Positions 1 through 8,900 of a stretch of 17,269 bases of DNA are shown here, piece after piece. The translations under genes were made by a program, and so were the position numbers. Each line of letters starts with the position of its first letter. The first letter of the stretch is position 1. This stretch comes from DATLYH01 sp035575035 (GTDB taxonomy: Bacteria; Planctomycetota; Planctomycetia; Gemmatales; Gemmataceae), in contig DATLYH010000338.1 of assembly GCA_035575035.1 (NCBI GenBank), positions 1 through 17,269 on the forward strand. The letters are read 5' to 3'. The notes beneath the pieces were generated by a model. The model saw only the letters and a program-made list of their open reading frames with translations. It made no database searches and had not been told where the DNA came from.

Positions 1-1256
1 AGGAAGAAGGCCAGCCAGAGCAACCCCCGCCACCAGCGCCAGCCGGTCGCCTCGGGGGAAGAGCCGGGGCCGCCGTTCAATGCGAACGACACCAGGCTGA
101 GCAGCACCAGTGCGAAATAGGACATCCCGGCCACGCTCAGCCCGATGTGCCGCTCGAAATAGATCGCCTGCAACGGCGAGGCATAGGCCGCCTGGAGGCC
201 CGGGTCGCCTTGCAGCACGCTGGCCGGCCCGACCAGGGGCAGCTGCGGCGGCACCATGAAGGCGCGCACGTGATGCGGGTTGATCAGACATGCCAGCAGC
301 CCAACGACCAGCACCCCAACCAGCGTCCGCCGTTCGTCCGCCCCCTCACCCCTCTCCCCCGCCCCTTGGGGGAGAGGGGTAGGGGTGAGGGGGGGCGGCG
401 CGTCGGGCCCGGCGCGGGCGGGGCCGAACGAGTCCTGGAGCCATTCACCTACCAAATACAGCGCCACCGTCAGGGGGCCGAGCACAAACCAACTGTCCAT
501 GTTGACCCACAGGACGAACAGCAGCGGCAGCAGCCACAGGTGCCGGCACGAGGCGACGCCAGGGCCTCCCGTCTCCCGCCGGGTCAGCAGCCACAACGTC
601 ACTCCCAGGAAAAGGAACGAGACGACCGGCGGCTGAAATAGCAACCGCGGACTAAGGGCCAGCACCGCCAAGCCGATGCAGGCGGCCGGCGCCCACAGGC
701 TCTGGCCCGGCCGACGGATCAGCAGCAGCACGCCCGCCAGGGCCATCGTCACCAGCGCCTTGAGGATCACCAGCCCCACGCCGCCGACCACGAGGAACAG
801 GCCATAGAGAATCAGGTCAAAGAGCCAGGAATGATTGACCCAGTAGACTCCTTCGGTGGTATGGGAGAACGGCTCGTGGCCGAACAGGTTCTGGAACTGC
901 CCCTGGCGGAAACTGTCGGCCAGGAACCGGCCGGTGGCCAGGTGCATAAAGAAGTCGCTGTTGGAGATGGCGAAGCAGGCGAGCAGAAAGGCCAGTGCCA
1001 GCACCAGCGGAACCATGAACCGGTCAAGGCGGAAGGCGAGTTGGGCCGCTTCCTCGGGTGTCAGGCGGGGGGCCGGTGGCTCCTGCTCGGCCGCCGGGCT
1101 CGGCGGCAGCGGAATCGCATCGGAAGGAGGAGGCGGCTCCGGTGCTCGGGGCGGCGGGGCGGCCCGGAAGCCGGTTGGGTAGCTCGGCAGGCCCGGCATG
1201 AGTTTGTCGGGCGGCTGGGATCCCGGAGAGGGTTGCGGTTCGTTGCCTGATGCCAT
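1..1256 (-). CDS. Polytopic membrane protein, GT-C-like (5' part, runs off left edge)
   Basis: An open frame of at least 418 codons starts at ATG 1256-1254 and continues past base 1, so the C-terminus is missing. Residues 1-70 form a Pro-rich, probably cytoplasmic tail. Several hydrophobic segments follow, the first at about 81-98, and between the first two lies a loop with the pattern SNSDFFMHLATGRFL...FSHTTEGVYWVNHSWLFD. That D-(F/W)-x-HLATGR-to-W(V/N)xHxWL loop recalls a family of large bacterial integral membrane proteins related in style to GT-C/dolichyl-mannosyltransferase-like proteins, some of which carry C-terminal TPR repeats in planctomycetes. Substrate and reaction cannot be read from the sequence. 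Residues about 288-305 are encoded by an inserted palindromic repeat (see 341-393), between hydrophobic segments. I see no Shine-Dalgarno. It is divergent from the DUF790 gene across 575 bp. The gene call is firm; the family assignment is tentative. Confidence 0.75.
   Translation of the reverse strand, partial: MASGNEPQPSPGSQPPDKLMPGLPSYPTGFRAAPPPRAPEPPPPSDAIPLPPSPAAEQEPPAPRLTPEEAAQLAFRLDRFMVPLVLALAFLLACFAISNSDFFMHLATGRFLADSFRQGQFQNLFGHEPFSHTTEGVYWVNHSWLFDLILYGLFLVVGGVGLVILKALVTMALAGVLLLIRRPGQSLWAPAACIGLAVLALSPRLLFQPPVVSFLFLGVTLWLLTRRETGGPGVASCRHLWLLPLLFVLWVNMDSWFVLGPLTVALYLVGEWLQDSFGPARAGPDAPPPLTPTPLPQGAGERGEGADERRTLVGVLVVGLLACLINPHHVRAFMVPPQLPLVGPASVLQGDPGLQAAYASPLQAIYFERHIGLSVAGMSYFALVLLSLVSFALNGGPGSSPEATGWRWWRGLLWLAFF
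341..393. repeat. In-frame imperfect palindromic repeat (LTPxPLPQGAGERGEG type)
   Basis: The left arm is at 341-360 and the right arm at 368-393. The right arm is the reverse complement of the left except for six extra bases, and the loop is 7 nt. Read on the minus strand within the membrane-protein gene it encodes PPLTPTPLPQGAGERGEG without breaking the frame. Peptides of the form LTPNPSPARGEG are a well-known translation product of a dispersed bacterial palindromic repeat, and this looks like one of that family. Confidence 0.8.
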
Positions 1257-1831
1257 GAAGGTTTGCCCTGGCGTTAGTGATCTGACCCGTGAATAATTGC
1301 CGAATCGCGCGGATACCTCGGTTCGTCTCTTGCGGGTTAGCGCCATTGGGCCGCTTGCCGCTTAGTACCGACCCGCACCCGGCGCACCGACCGGCCCAAG
1401 CGATCCTGTAGGAGACAGGTTACTGCTCTCCACGGTAGAGGCTTGACCGGCCGGGGTCAAGCGCGGGATGTCCGGTCATCGCTGAATCCTGCCGGCCGCG
1501 GCGCCTGCGGATGCCGCGACGGGCCGCCCGAGCGCTCCTGGATGCCCGGCAAGGTCGCGCGCTGAAACCGGGCCCAGACCCGAGCCTGCCACCAACCCTT
1601 GTAACTCGCACTCGCTGCCGGGAAGCCAGGTGCAAGCTCCAAGGACTCGTTGTGCGATTTCCTTCCGGTCCGTCCATGCCGACGGCCGGCCGATGACAGC
1701 CGCTGGCGGCCGCCTGCACCGGAGGAGCCGATGAATCTCTCCTCCTTGCCCGGGCGCGCCGCTGTCCGGTATTATCAGGGGATTGCACCGGGAAACCTTC
1801 GAATTCCTCAAAGGAATCCCCTGATCGCACC
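1257..1831. other. Divergent intergenic region, no gene supported
   Basis: These 575 bp separate two divergent genes. Open frames exist on both strands but look like G+C-rich shadows: Arg/Pro/Ala-rich composition, no family resemblance, mutual overlap. A perfect 7-bp hairpin lies at 1442-1461 (CTTGACC/GGTCAAG, 6-nt loop) with no T-run behind it. A second, stronger inverted repeat lies at 1774-1825 next to the DUF790 start and is listed separately. I see no tRNA or convincing sigma-70 promoter pair. Confidence 0.6.
1774..1825 (+). promoter_or_regulatory. Inverted repeat in the leader of the DUF790 gene
   Basis: ATCAGGGGATT (1774-1784) and AATCCCCTGAT (1815-1825) are perfect 11-bp inverted arms separated by 30 nt, ending 6 nt before the ATG at 1832. 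A second, shorter hairpin, ATTCCT (1803-1808) with AGGAAT (1812-1817) and a 3-nt loop, uses three bases of the right outer arm, so the two cannot form fully together. The only purine-rich Shine-Dalgarno-like stretch (AAAGGAA, 1810-1816) lies in this overlap. It could be a protein operator or a translational switch; the choice is inference. Confidence 0.5.
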
Positions 1832-3112
1832 ATGCTCACCGGTAAACTGGTCCGGGTCCGCTATGCGCGGAACCGCCTCCTCCCCTGCTACCTCGACGTT
1901 AACGATCCGGCCTGGATTGCGGCCGCCGACCGGCTGCTGGAGTTGTTCCGCGGCCAGGAGGGGCGCACCCGCGGCGAGTTGGAGGAGGATGTCCGGGAGA
2001 CGTTTGGCGACTCGCCGGCGCAGCTGGTCCATCAGGGGCTGGCCAAACTCCTGGAGGATCGCTGCGAGTTCGAGGTGGTTTCCGGGTATCCGCCGGAGGA
2101 GTTGCGCGAAGAAGTGTTCGCGGCCGCCGCGGCCTGGCGCCGCAACCCACCGGCCCTCGGCGAGGAGACAACCACTGGCGGCTCGGCACCCGCCGCGGCC
2201 GGAGCGGGCATCGGGGCCTCCTTCGACCGGGATGCGGTCTTGCGGCAAGTCGCCGGCAAACTGGGACTGACCGTCGAGGAGGTCGAGCGCGGGCTGTTCG
2301 CCGACCTGAAGAGCGAGCAGCGCCTGGTCCGCTTCAAGGACATCACGGCCGAGCGGCTCTTGCAGCGCTACAATGTCGCCCTGGTTCAGGCCGTCTTGCT
2401 GCGCTCCACCCGGGTCCATGTGGCCATTCGCCATGAGCCGCCGCAACGTTACCGGCAGCTGCTACGGCTCATCAAGTTTCATCGGCTGATCTGTGACATC
2501 GAGCCGACCGGCGACAACAGCTACCTGCTCCACCTGGACGGCCCGTTGAGTCTGTTCACCGCGACGAACAAGTACGGGCTCCAGCTGGCCCTGTTCCTGC
2601 CGGCCGTGCTGCTCTGCCGCGATTTCGAGTTGCGCGCCGAGCTGGCCTGGGGGCCGCAGCGCCGGCCCAAGCTGCTGGTGATCACGCCCAGCGACGGCCT
2701 GGTGTCCCATCACCCCGACACCGGCCAGTACGTGCCGCCCGAGCTGCGCGGCTTCGTCGAGCTGTTCCGCAAGCGGGCGGACGGCTGGGACATCATGGAA
2801 GAGACACGGGTGCTGCCGCTGGGGGACGGGTTCTGGGTGCCCGATTTCCGGCTGGTGCACCGGGCGACAGGGCAGGAAGTCTATCTGGAAGTGCTCGGCT
2901 TCTGGCGGCGGTCCAGCGCCGAGCGGCACCTGGAGCGCCTCCGCCGCCACGCCCGGGCGCCGTTTTTGCTAGCTGTCTCGGATCAACTCCATATCGAGGA
3001 TGCCGACCTGGAGGGGCTGCCCGCCGGCATCCATCGCTTCCGCCAGATGCCGCTGCCCGACGAGGTGGCCCGCCTGGCCGAGGAGTTGGTGAAGGAGCGG
3101 CGGGGCCGGTGA
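1832..3112 (+). CDS. DUF790 family protein (Bax1-like nuclease)
   Basis: The 426-residue protein starts MLTGKLVRVRY and matches the DUF790 pattern over its full length. The N-terminal half (about 1-115) is a helical region rich in RGELEEDV-type acidic helices. The middle (about 150-290) resembles the family core (RYNVALVQAVLL, YRQLLRLIKFHRL). The C-terminal part holds a PD-(D/E)XK-like nuclease core: PDF with Asp338, then YLEVLGFW with Glu353. In archaea the family member Bax1 is a DNA nuclease that binds the XPB helicase, so a role in DNA repair or processing is likely. No helicase gene lies within this window. Residues about 108-130 form an Ala/Gly/Thr linker. The ATG follows an inverted repeat and has only a weak, distant Shine-Dalgarno. 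It is the first gene on the plus strand; the kinase downstream starts 99 bp after its stop and is probably a separate unit. Confidence 0.85.
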   Translation: MLTGKLVRVRYARNRLLPCYLDVNDPAWIAAADRLLELFRGQEGRTRGELEEDVRETFGDSPAQLVHQGLAKLLEDRCEFEVVSGYPPEELREEVFAAAAAWRRNPPALGEETTTGGSAPAAAGAGIGASFDRDAVLRQVAGKLGLTVEEVERGLFADLKSEQRLVRFKDITAERLLQRYNVALVQAVLLRSTRVHVAIRHEPPQRYRQLLRLIKFHRLICDIEPTGDNSYLLHLDGPLSLFTATNKYGLQLALFLPAVLLCRDFELRAELAWGPQRRPKLLVITPSDGLVSHHPDTGQYVPPELRGFVELFRKRADGWDIMEETRVLPLGDGFWVPDFRLVHRATGQEVYLEVLGFWRRSSAERHLERLRRHARAPFLLAVSDQLHIEDADLEGLPAGIHRFRQMPLPDEVARLAEELVKERRGR

Positions 3113-3211
3113 GGCGGCGCCTGGGACGCCGTGGCGGTTCGGGGGCCGGCGCGGTAGGATCGAGAAAAGGCACCGACACTCCGCAAGTCGGTCCCGCGGC
3201 TGGACGAGGGG

Positions 3212-4735
3212 ATGATGGGCGATCACGACCAATTCTGTCAGGTCGAGCCGGCGCGGCGCGACAGCGAAGAGCGCTTCCGGATCGCCGCCGAGGTGATGGA
3301 TGCCCTGGTCTACGAGATCGACCTGCGCACGGATCGGGCCTTCTTCTCCAGCGGCCTGCGGGCGGTGCTCGGCTTCCGGCCCGAAGAAGTGCCGCCGGAG
3401 GCCGGCTGGTGGCGGGAGCGTATTCATCCCGACGACCGGCCCGGCGTGGCGGCCCGGTTCGAGACGGCCCTGGCCGGCGGACGCTCTTACGACCTCGAGT
3501 ACCGCATTCTCAACCGTCGCGGCGACTATGCCCACGTTTGGGACCGCGGCCGAGTCGTCCGTGACGACCGGGGACAGGCCATCCGGGTCATCGGCGGCAC
3601 GGTCAACATCACCCGGCGCAAGCAGGCCGAGGAGGCCCTTAAGGAAAGCGAGGAGCGGCATCGCCTCCTCTCCGAGCTGACCTCCGATTATACCTACACG
3701 TGCAGCGTGGAGCCGGACGGCACTGCCCGGCTGGAGTCGGCGACCCCGGGGTTTACCCGCGTCACCGGTTACACCCCCGACGAGGTCGAGGCCCGCGGCG
3801 GCTGGATCAGCTTCGTCCATCCCGACGACTTGCCGGGCACCATCAAGCGGACGCAGTCCCTGCTCAGCGGCGCCGGCGGTATGGACGAGGTGCGGATCAT
3901 CACCAAGACCGGGCAGACGCGCTGGATCCGCTACTCATACCGGCCGATTTGGAACGAGGCCCGCGGCCGGGTGGTCCGGCTGCTCGGGGCCGTCCAGGAC
4001 ATCACCGAGCGCAAGAAGGCCGAGAGCCAGCTGCAAGAGTATGCCCAGAGGTTACAGGCCCTCTCCCGCCGGTTGTTGCAGGTGCAAGAGGCAGAGCGCC
4101 GCCACCTGGCCCGCGAGTTGCATGACGAGGTGGCCCAGGCCCTGACGGCGCTGATGTTTACCCTGGACATGACGCCGCAGCTGGAAGGGGCGGCCCTGCG
4201 GGACACCCTCAGCCAGGCCCAGGGGCTGGTCCGGGACCTGACCACCCGGGTCCGCGACCTGTCGCTGCGGCTGCGGCCAACCATGCTGGATGACCTCGGG
4301 TTGTTGCCCGCCCTGGTTTGGCTCTGTCAGCGCTATACCGCTCAGACGCGGGTGCAGGTCGATTTCCAGCACCACGGCCTGGGAAGGCGCTTCCGTCCCG
4401 AGGTCGAGACGGCCGCCTACCGGATCGTGCAGGAGGCCCTGACCAACGTCGCGCGCCATGCCCGCGCCGCGGCCGCCACGGTTCGCGTCTGGCTCGACCG
4501 CCAGACGCTCTGCCTGAAGATCGAGGATCGAGGCGCCGGCTTCGACCCGCGGGCCGTCCGGAGCGCGGGCCCGACCGGCGGCCTGTCGGGAATGCAGGAA
4601 CGCGCGGTGCTCCTGGGGGGCCGCCTGGTGGTCGAATCGGTGCCGGGGGCCGGTACTTGCGTGACGGCCGAACTCCCCGTGACGGACGAAGAGGAGGACA
4701 AACGCAATGACCGTGACGCTGCTGCTGGCCGATGA
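3212..4735 (+). CDS. PAS-PAS sensor histidine kinase, NarL/DegS type
   Basis: The 507-residue protein has no membrane segment and should be cytoplasmic. Two PAS/PAC sensor domains lie at about 28-141 and 145-268, each ending in a charged PAC-type linker (ITRRKQAEEAL; ITERKKAES). A HisKA_3 dimerisation domain follows at about 289-355 with the phosphoacceptor His304 in RHLARELHDEVAQAL. A HATPase_c domain occupies about 398-495 with the N-box Asn412 in RIVQEALTNVARHA, the G1 box DRGAGFD and the G2-like GGLSGMQERA. HisKA_3 kinases pair with LuxR/NarL response regulators, and exactly such a gene overlaps the 3' end. No cofactor-binding residue is evident in either PAS domain, so the signal is unknown. 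ATG codons at 3212 and 3215 are adjacent. The purine run GAGGGG (3206-3211) abuts the first, so the second may be used. Confidence 0.93.
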   Translation: MMGDHDQFCQVEPARRDSEERFRIAAEVMDALVYEIDLRTDRAFFSSGLRAVLGFRPEEVPPEAGWWRERIHPDDRPGVAARFETALAGGRSYDLEYRILNRRGDYAHVWDRGRVVRDDRGQAIRVIGGTVNITRRKQAEEALKESEERHRLLSELTSDYTYTCSVEPDGTARLESATPGFTRVTGYTPDEVEARGGWISFVHPDDLPGTIKRTQSLLSGAGGMDEVRIITKTGQTRWIRYSYRPIWNEARGRVVRLLGAVQDITERKKAESQLQEYAQRLQALSRRLLQVQEAERRHLARELHDEVAQALTALMFTLDMTPQLEGAALRDTLSQAQGLVRDLTTRVRDLSLRLRPTMLDDLGLLPALVWLCQRYTAQTRVQVDFQHHGLGRRFRPEVETAAYRIVQEALTNVARHARAAAATVRVWLDRQTLCLKIEDRGAGFDPRAVRSAGPTGGLSGMQERAVLLGGRLVVESVPGAGTCVTAELPVTDEEEDKRNDRDAAAGR

Positions 4736-5360
4736 CCACCAGATCGTCCGCCAGGGGTTGCGGGCGATTTTGAAGGCCGTCACCGACTTCCGCCTGGTGG
4801 GCGAGGCGGCTGACGGACCGGAGGCGGTTCGGTTGGTGGAGCGGCTCCAGCCCGACGTGCTGGTGCTCGACCTGATGCTGCCGGGGCTGAACGGCCTGGA
4901 AGTGACCCGGCATGTGGCCCGCCGCTTCCCGCGCACCCGGATTGTCATCCTGTCGATGCACTCCAACGAGGCCTACGTAGTCGAGGCCCTGCGAGCCGGC
5001 GCGACCGGCTACGTCCTGAAGGAGTCCGGGGCCGAAGACCTGGTCCAGGCCATCCGCCAAGCCGCCCTCGGCCGCCGCTACCTGAGCCCCTCCATTTCCG
5101 AGACCGCCCTGGGCGCCTATGTCCAGATGACGGAGTCCACCCCTCTCGACCCCTACCAGACGCTGACCTTCCGGGAGCGCGAGGTGTTGCAGCTAACCGC
5201 GGAAGGGCATAGTGCTGCCGAGATCGCCGAGCGCCTTTTCATCAGCCGGCGCACCGTCGAGACCCACCGAGCCAACCTGATGCGGAAGCTGGGCGTCCGC
5301 AACCAGAAGGAACTAACCCGCTACGCCGTGCAGCGGGGCATCCTGATCAAGGAGGGATAG
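4707..5360 (+). CDS. LuxR/NarL-family response regulator
   Basis: The 217-residue protein has a receiver domain at about 3-118 and a LuxR-type helix-turn-helix at about 152-212. The receiver shows the acidic pair Asp9/Asp10, the phosphoacceptor Asp55 in VLVLDLMLPG, Ser83 and Lys105, a complete active site. The output domain has the hallmark LTFREREVLQL...AEIAERLFISRRTVETHRANLMRKLGV. It should be a DNA-binding transcription factor phosphorylated by the upstream kinase. The start lies inside the kinase gene (29-bp overlap) with GAGGAGG at 4691-4697, 9 nt before ATG, so the two are almost certainly cotranscribed and translationally coupled. Target promoters cannot be inferred; the next gene has its own promoter-like sequence. 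Length and motifs are normal for the family. Confidence 0.95.
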   Translation: MTVTLLLADDHQIVRQGLRAILKAVTDFRLVGEAADGPEAVRLVERLQPDVLVLDLMLPGLNGLEVTRHVARRFPRTRIVILSMHSNEAYVVEALRAGATGYVLKESGAEDLVQAIRQAALGRRYLSPSISETALGAYVQMTESTPLDPYQTLTFREREVLQLTAEGHSAAEIAERLFISRRTVETHRANLMRKLGVRNQKELTRYAVQRGILIKEG

Positions 5361-5435
5361 CGGAAGAGAGGGGTGACGGCAGAGGAACCCCAAAGGCCCA
5401 AGGATGATTGGGGAAATTGCGAATGTTTTTACGGA

Positions 5436-5464
5436 TTGTGAATGAGTGAGGGGACTATCATAAT
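5436..5464 (+). promoter_or_regulatory. Sigma-70-like promoter of the small membrane protein gene
   Basis: TTGTGA (5436-5441) and CATAAT (5459-5464) are separated by 17 nt, matching consensus at 4/6 and 5/6 positions. A start near 5471 would give a leader of about 24 nt to the ATG at 5495. This stretch is AT-rich compared with its surroundings. Confidence 0.5.
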
Positions 5465-5478
5465 TCTTGTTCGGCGGC

Positions 5479-5486
5479 GGAGGTGA
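5479..5486 (+). promoter_or_regulatory. Perfect Shine-Dalgarno GGAGGTGA that decides the start at 5495
   Basis: GGAGGTGA is fully complementary to the usual 16S 3' end. A GTG at 5483 lies within this motif, whereas the in-frame ATG at 5495 sits 8 nt downstream at ideal spacing, so ATG 5495 is the better start. Confidence 0.75.
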
Positions 5487-5494
5487 ACAGGAAG

Positions 5495-5986
5495 ATGGGC
5501 GCCCCAGAGCAATCCGCACTACCGCTTTCGTCCTGGCCTGAGCGATTATCCTGGGGCGCCGTCTCCGGTGTCCTGCTGGTGTGGGTAGCGCTTGGCGTAT
5601 CAGACGCGGTACACCTCCGAGTCCCGCGCGGGAAGATGGACCCGGACCGGCCTCTCTGGCTGCCCCTCGCCCTCGGCTTGGGCCTTGGGTTCGTTATCAG
5701 CTGCCTGCCGCGGTTCGTGCGGGTTACTGTCCGCGCGGGGAGCCTCGGGGCGTTTGCTGGTTATCTCGGAGCGCTGGTGATTGGTCGTTGCGCAGTGGGA
5801 TTCGGGAGTGACGTAGGCTGGCGGGAGTTCCTCATGGGGGTCCGATCGGCTCTCCCCTTCACGGTCCCGTTGGGGGTGCTTGTCGGCTGGTTGGTGGCCT
5901 GGCGTTTGGCTCGGGTCGGCCAGCGGGCGAGGCCCGCCGAACGACCCAGTTCGGCGCCACCGGCTCACTCTCAATCGGGATCGTAA
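5495..5986 (+). CDS. Small four-helix integral membrane protein, function unknown
   Basis: From ATG 5495 the protein has 163 residues. Four hydrophobic segments are visible at about 19-38 (WGAVSGVLLVWVALGV), 54-73 (LWLPLALGLGLGFVISCL), 82-101 and 118-141 (PFTVPLGVLVGWLVAWRL), followed by a basic, Pro/Ser-rich C-terminal tail. I do not recognise a family. An upstream GTG (5483) would add four residues, but it is part of the Shine-Dalgarno. The gene has its own promoter-like element, so it need not belong to the upstream two-component operon, though it is 134 bp behind it. Its last 16 bp overlap the end of the convergent giant gene. The reading frame and membrane topology are well supported; the role is unknown. 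Confidence 0.75.
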   Translation: MGAPEQSALPLSSWPERLSWGAVSGVLLVWVALGVSDAVHLRVPRGKMDPDRPLWLPLALGLGLGFVISCLPRFVRVTVRAGSLGAFAGYLGALVIGRCAVGFGSDVGWREFLMGVRSALPFTVPLGVLVGWLVAWRLARVGQRARPAERPSSAPPAHSQSGS

Positions 5987-8900
5987 TCATGCGACTCCCA
6001 ATCGACCTCGTCGGGGTCCAAGCCTTCTGCGGCTAACTCCCCGAAGTCAGGGTCGTCAGAGTCCAAGCCCATCGCGTCGTACATCTCGCGTTCGAAATCC
6101 GAGGGTCCGGTACGAACCGTACCGAAGAACTCCGGCGGTGCGAACAGCTCCTCTTCCGCTGCCAAGCGTTCCAGGTGTGTCGGACTGGGCTGGGACGCCT
6201 TCACACCGGCACGTTCTTCAATGGTGCGGCGGTCTTCCGGACTGACAATCTTGCCCCTATCCATCTCGATGAAGTCCCCGGTCTCGGGGTCGATCGTGTA
6301 CAAGATCGGGTCGCGGAGCCATTTCTCAGGGTGGCGCAATTGGATAAAGACTGCCGGTTTTTCCGGGAGGATGGCGTATAGTTCCTTCATGCGCAACTGG
6401 ACGGTCCAGATCCAGGGAACCTCTTCGAACTCAAACGCTCCTCCCTCAAGCGGTTTGCCAAAGAGACGGTTGAGGATATCGTGGACGCGAAGGATGTCAT
6501 CCCGCGATTTAGCTCGATCTAGCATTACGTCGAGGGCATAAAGCGCCCACTGCGCTTTGCGCGACTCCAGACGGCTCCAGCGTTTGGTCAGTTTGTAAAC
6601 CACAAAGTTCGGGTCGGCCATCGCCCGACGAAGGAATTCCGGCAATTTCTTTGCTTTCTCGCTGTCGGTTTCGGCGAAATGGCGGGCATGAGCCTCTTGC
6701 AACGGTGTTGGTCTATCATAGACAAACGCCTTTGAACTTCCGCGCTGAAGTTCCTCTGGGTCGGTCGGTTCACCGGTACGGGCTGCCTTTTCTGCTAGCT
6801 GATTCAGCTTTCGCTGCCGGCGGTAGAACTCGGAACGAAAGACGGGATCTTGGTCGATCCACTGCCAGTTAGCGTGCAAATTGCCCGGGTACGGTAAAGA
6901 ACCGCCTTGCTTGAGGATATCGAGAGCCTTGAGCGCCTCCTGGTGGACTCCCCGAAGACTGAGCAGTTCGTCTTGCAAACGTAAATATCGTTGCAAAAGA
7001 GCTTCGGGCGGAGGACTTCCTCGGGGAAAACGGGCTTGGAGTTGCTGTAAGCGGGGTTGTAAACGGTCAATCTTCTCCTGCACCCGGATAATTCCCGTCA
7101 TGATACTGTTCATCAGCACGTCTTTCTCAATCGGATACCGCATCAACATGCGGGCTTCACGTTGTTCCTCCGCTAGTTTTTGATAAAGGTGCATCTCTCT
7201 TGCCGTCAGACCGGGATGGTAAGCCTGGCTGCGGGGGGCTGCGAGCGCTCGCGCTTGAGCAACGATTCGGTCAAGTTCGGCAGGGTCGTTAATCGTTTGC
7301 CCAGCCTTGAATCGTCGCAACAGCGTCATTGCGGCGCGCTCTTGACCGGTTAAACTTTTGAGTAGCCCACGAATTCTCTCTATTTGCCTGCGGATGCGGG
7401 GACGAAGCTCCTTCATTTGACGCATCCATCTGAGCAACAATTTCGAAGGGGTAGAAGCTCCCGCTTGTTGTTGCCGCCGACGCAAGCGCGCTATAATCAG
7501 GAGACCGTGCTCCCAGTTTTCTTTGTAGATGCGGTACTGTTTCAACTCCTTACGTAAGTCAAAATAACGGTAGCCGATTTGGCCGAGCATACGCCGAAGA
7601 TATTTCCGAGCTTTGCGGGCATCCGCTGGCCAGATCGGCCGTCTCTCCATGAGGCCTGATCTCGGATTCAGCTGCTTCTGTTCAACCAGTTCGAGCAACT
7701 TCTGAGCAGGGGTTTTCCTGGCAGGATGGAACAACTCCTTCAGCAGCCGGTCCTGTTTTACCGCCAGACGTTGCCGTTCCCGAGGAGATAAGGTTTCTTT
7801 CTGCAACTCGCGGCGAATTCGTTCCAGCTCCCGGAGCTTGGCCAGAGGAAATTCTCTCGATCCTCGGAACTGGATATGGTGCCACTTGCGCAGGAGCTCC
7901 GGGATGTTCTCCATCGCCGCTTGACGGAGTTCGGTCGTTCGTTCTTCTCGCTTGGACAGTGATTCCGTATCCCCGCCCCGAGCACTGTCATGGGTGAAGG
8001 CTTCCACGCCTTCAGGAAGCCGACGGCCGGCATTGGCCGTGCGATAGCGGTGCAGCAGGATGAGGTACTCCCTGGCGGCCTGGACCACCTCCGGCGTAAA
8101 CTTAACCTCTTTCGCGAAGCGGGCAAACGGGTCGCCGGCAAGGGCTCGGAAATATCTGGGGGTCGTGAAGAACTGTTCGAGCTTGGGGGAGACCGCGATA
8201 ATCTTGAGAATATGCTCCGGAACGAGGTACATCTTGAGCGGCGGATGATGGTACGGCGTCGGCAGTTTGGACAGCTTTTCCAATCTCGTCCAATCCCTGC
8301 GGCTCATGAGAGTGGGCGTCCGCCGCGCCCGCAGAAGAAGCCGGTAATACGTCCGGACGCGAGAGACAAACCAACGAGGGAAGGGCCGTTTTTTCGTTTT
8401 CGGGTCAGCCGGATTGTTGATGATGTATTCGAGAACGCTTCGCGGTATCTGGCCGAGCATCTTCCAGCCCGTCCGAGGAGGCAGATGGAGTCCCGGCAGA
8501 TCCATCAGGGCCAGCTCCTGAAGCCGTCGAGTTTGGGCTTCGGTCAGTCCTGTTGCCGCCGGCCTCGGCCGGTACTTGTCCAGAATCTGGAGATACTCCT
8601 TCACCCGCGCCACGACAGGAGCTGCATACATTTTCTTCCCTGTTCGGGGATCGACGGGATCGGACGCAATCTCCTGGAGGGCCCTCTCCGGCACCTGATC
8701 GAGTTTCCATTTGCGGTAGGGACTGGGGAGAGAAGCCGGCAGTCGGAGATTGGCCAACGCTCCGAAGTGGCGGTATTCAGCTTCGAGCTGCTGGTCCGGT
8801 TGAGCCGGCAAATCGGCCAGACGGCGTTGGAGATCAGCCAGCAGCGCACCGGCTTTCGGGTTGTCGAGCAGGTGAAAGACGCCCTCATGACGGGCTTTCA

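Noticed and set aside
1442..1461. Hairpin CTTGACC/GGTCAAG as a terminator
   Set aside because: It has only 7 bp and no T-run on either strand, and it lies between divergent genes where no terminator is needed.
1420..1839. Minus-strand frames in the divergent intergenic region
   Set aside because: Several overlapping frames on both strands have Arg/Pro-rich products, no ribosome-binding site and no family resemblance.
5483..5485. GTG as start of the small membrane protein
   Set aside because: It falls within the perfect Shine-Dalgarno GGAGGTGA, which is ideally spaced for the ATG at 5495.
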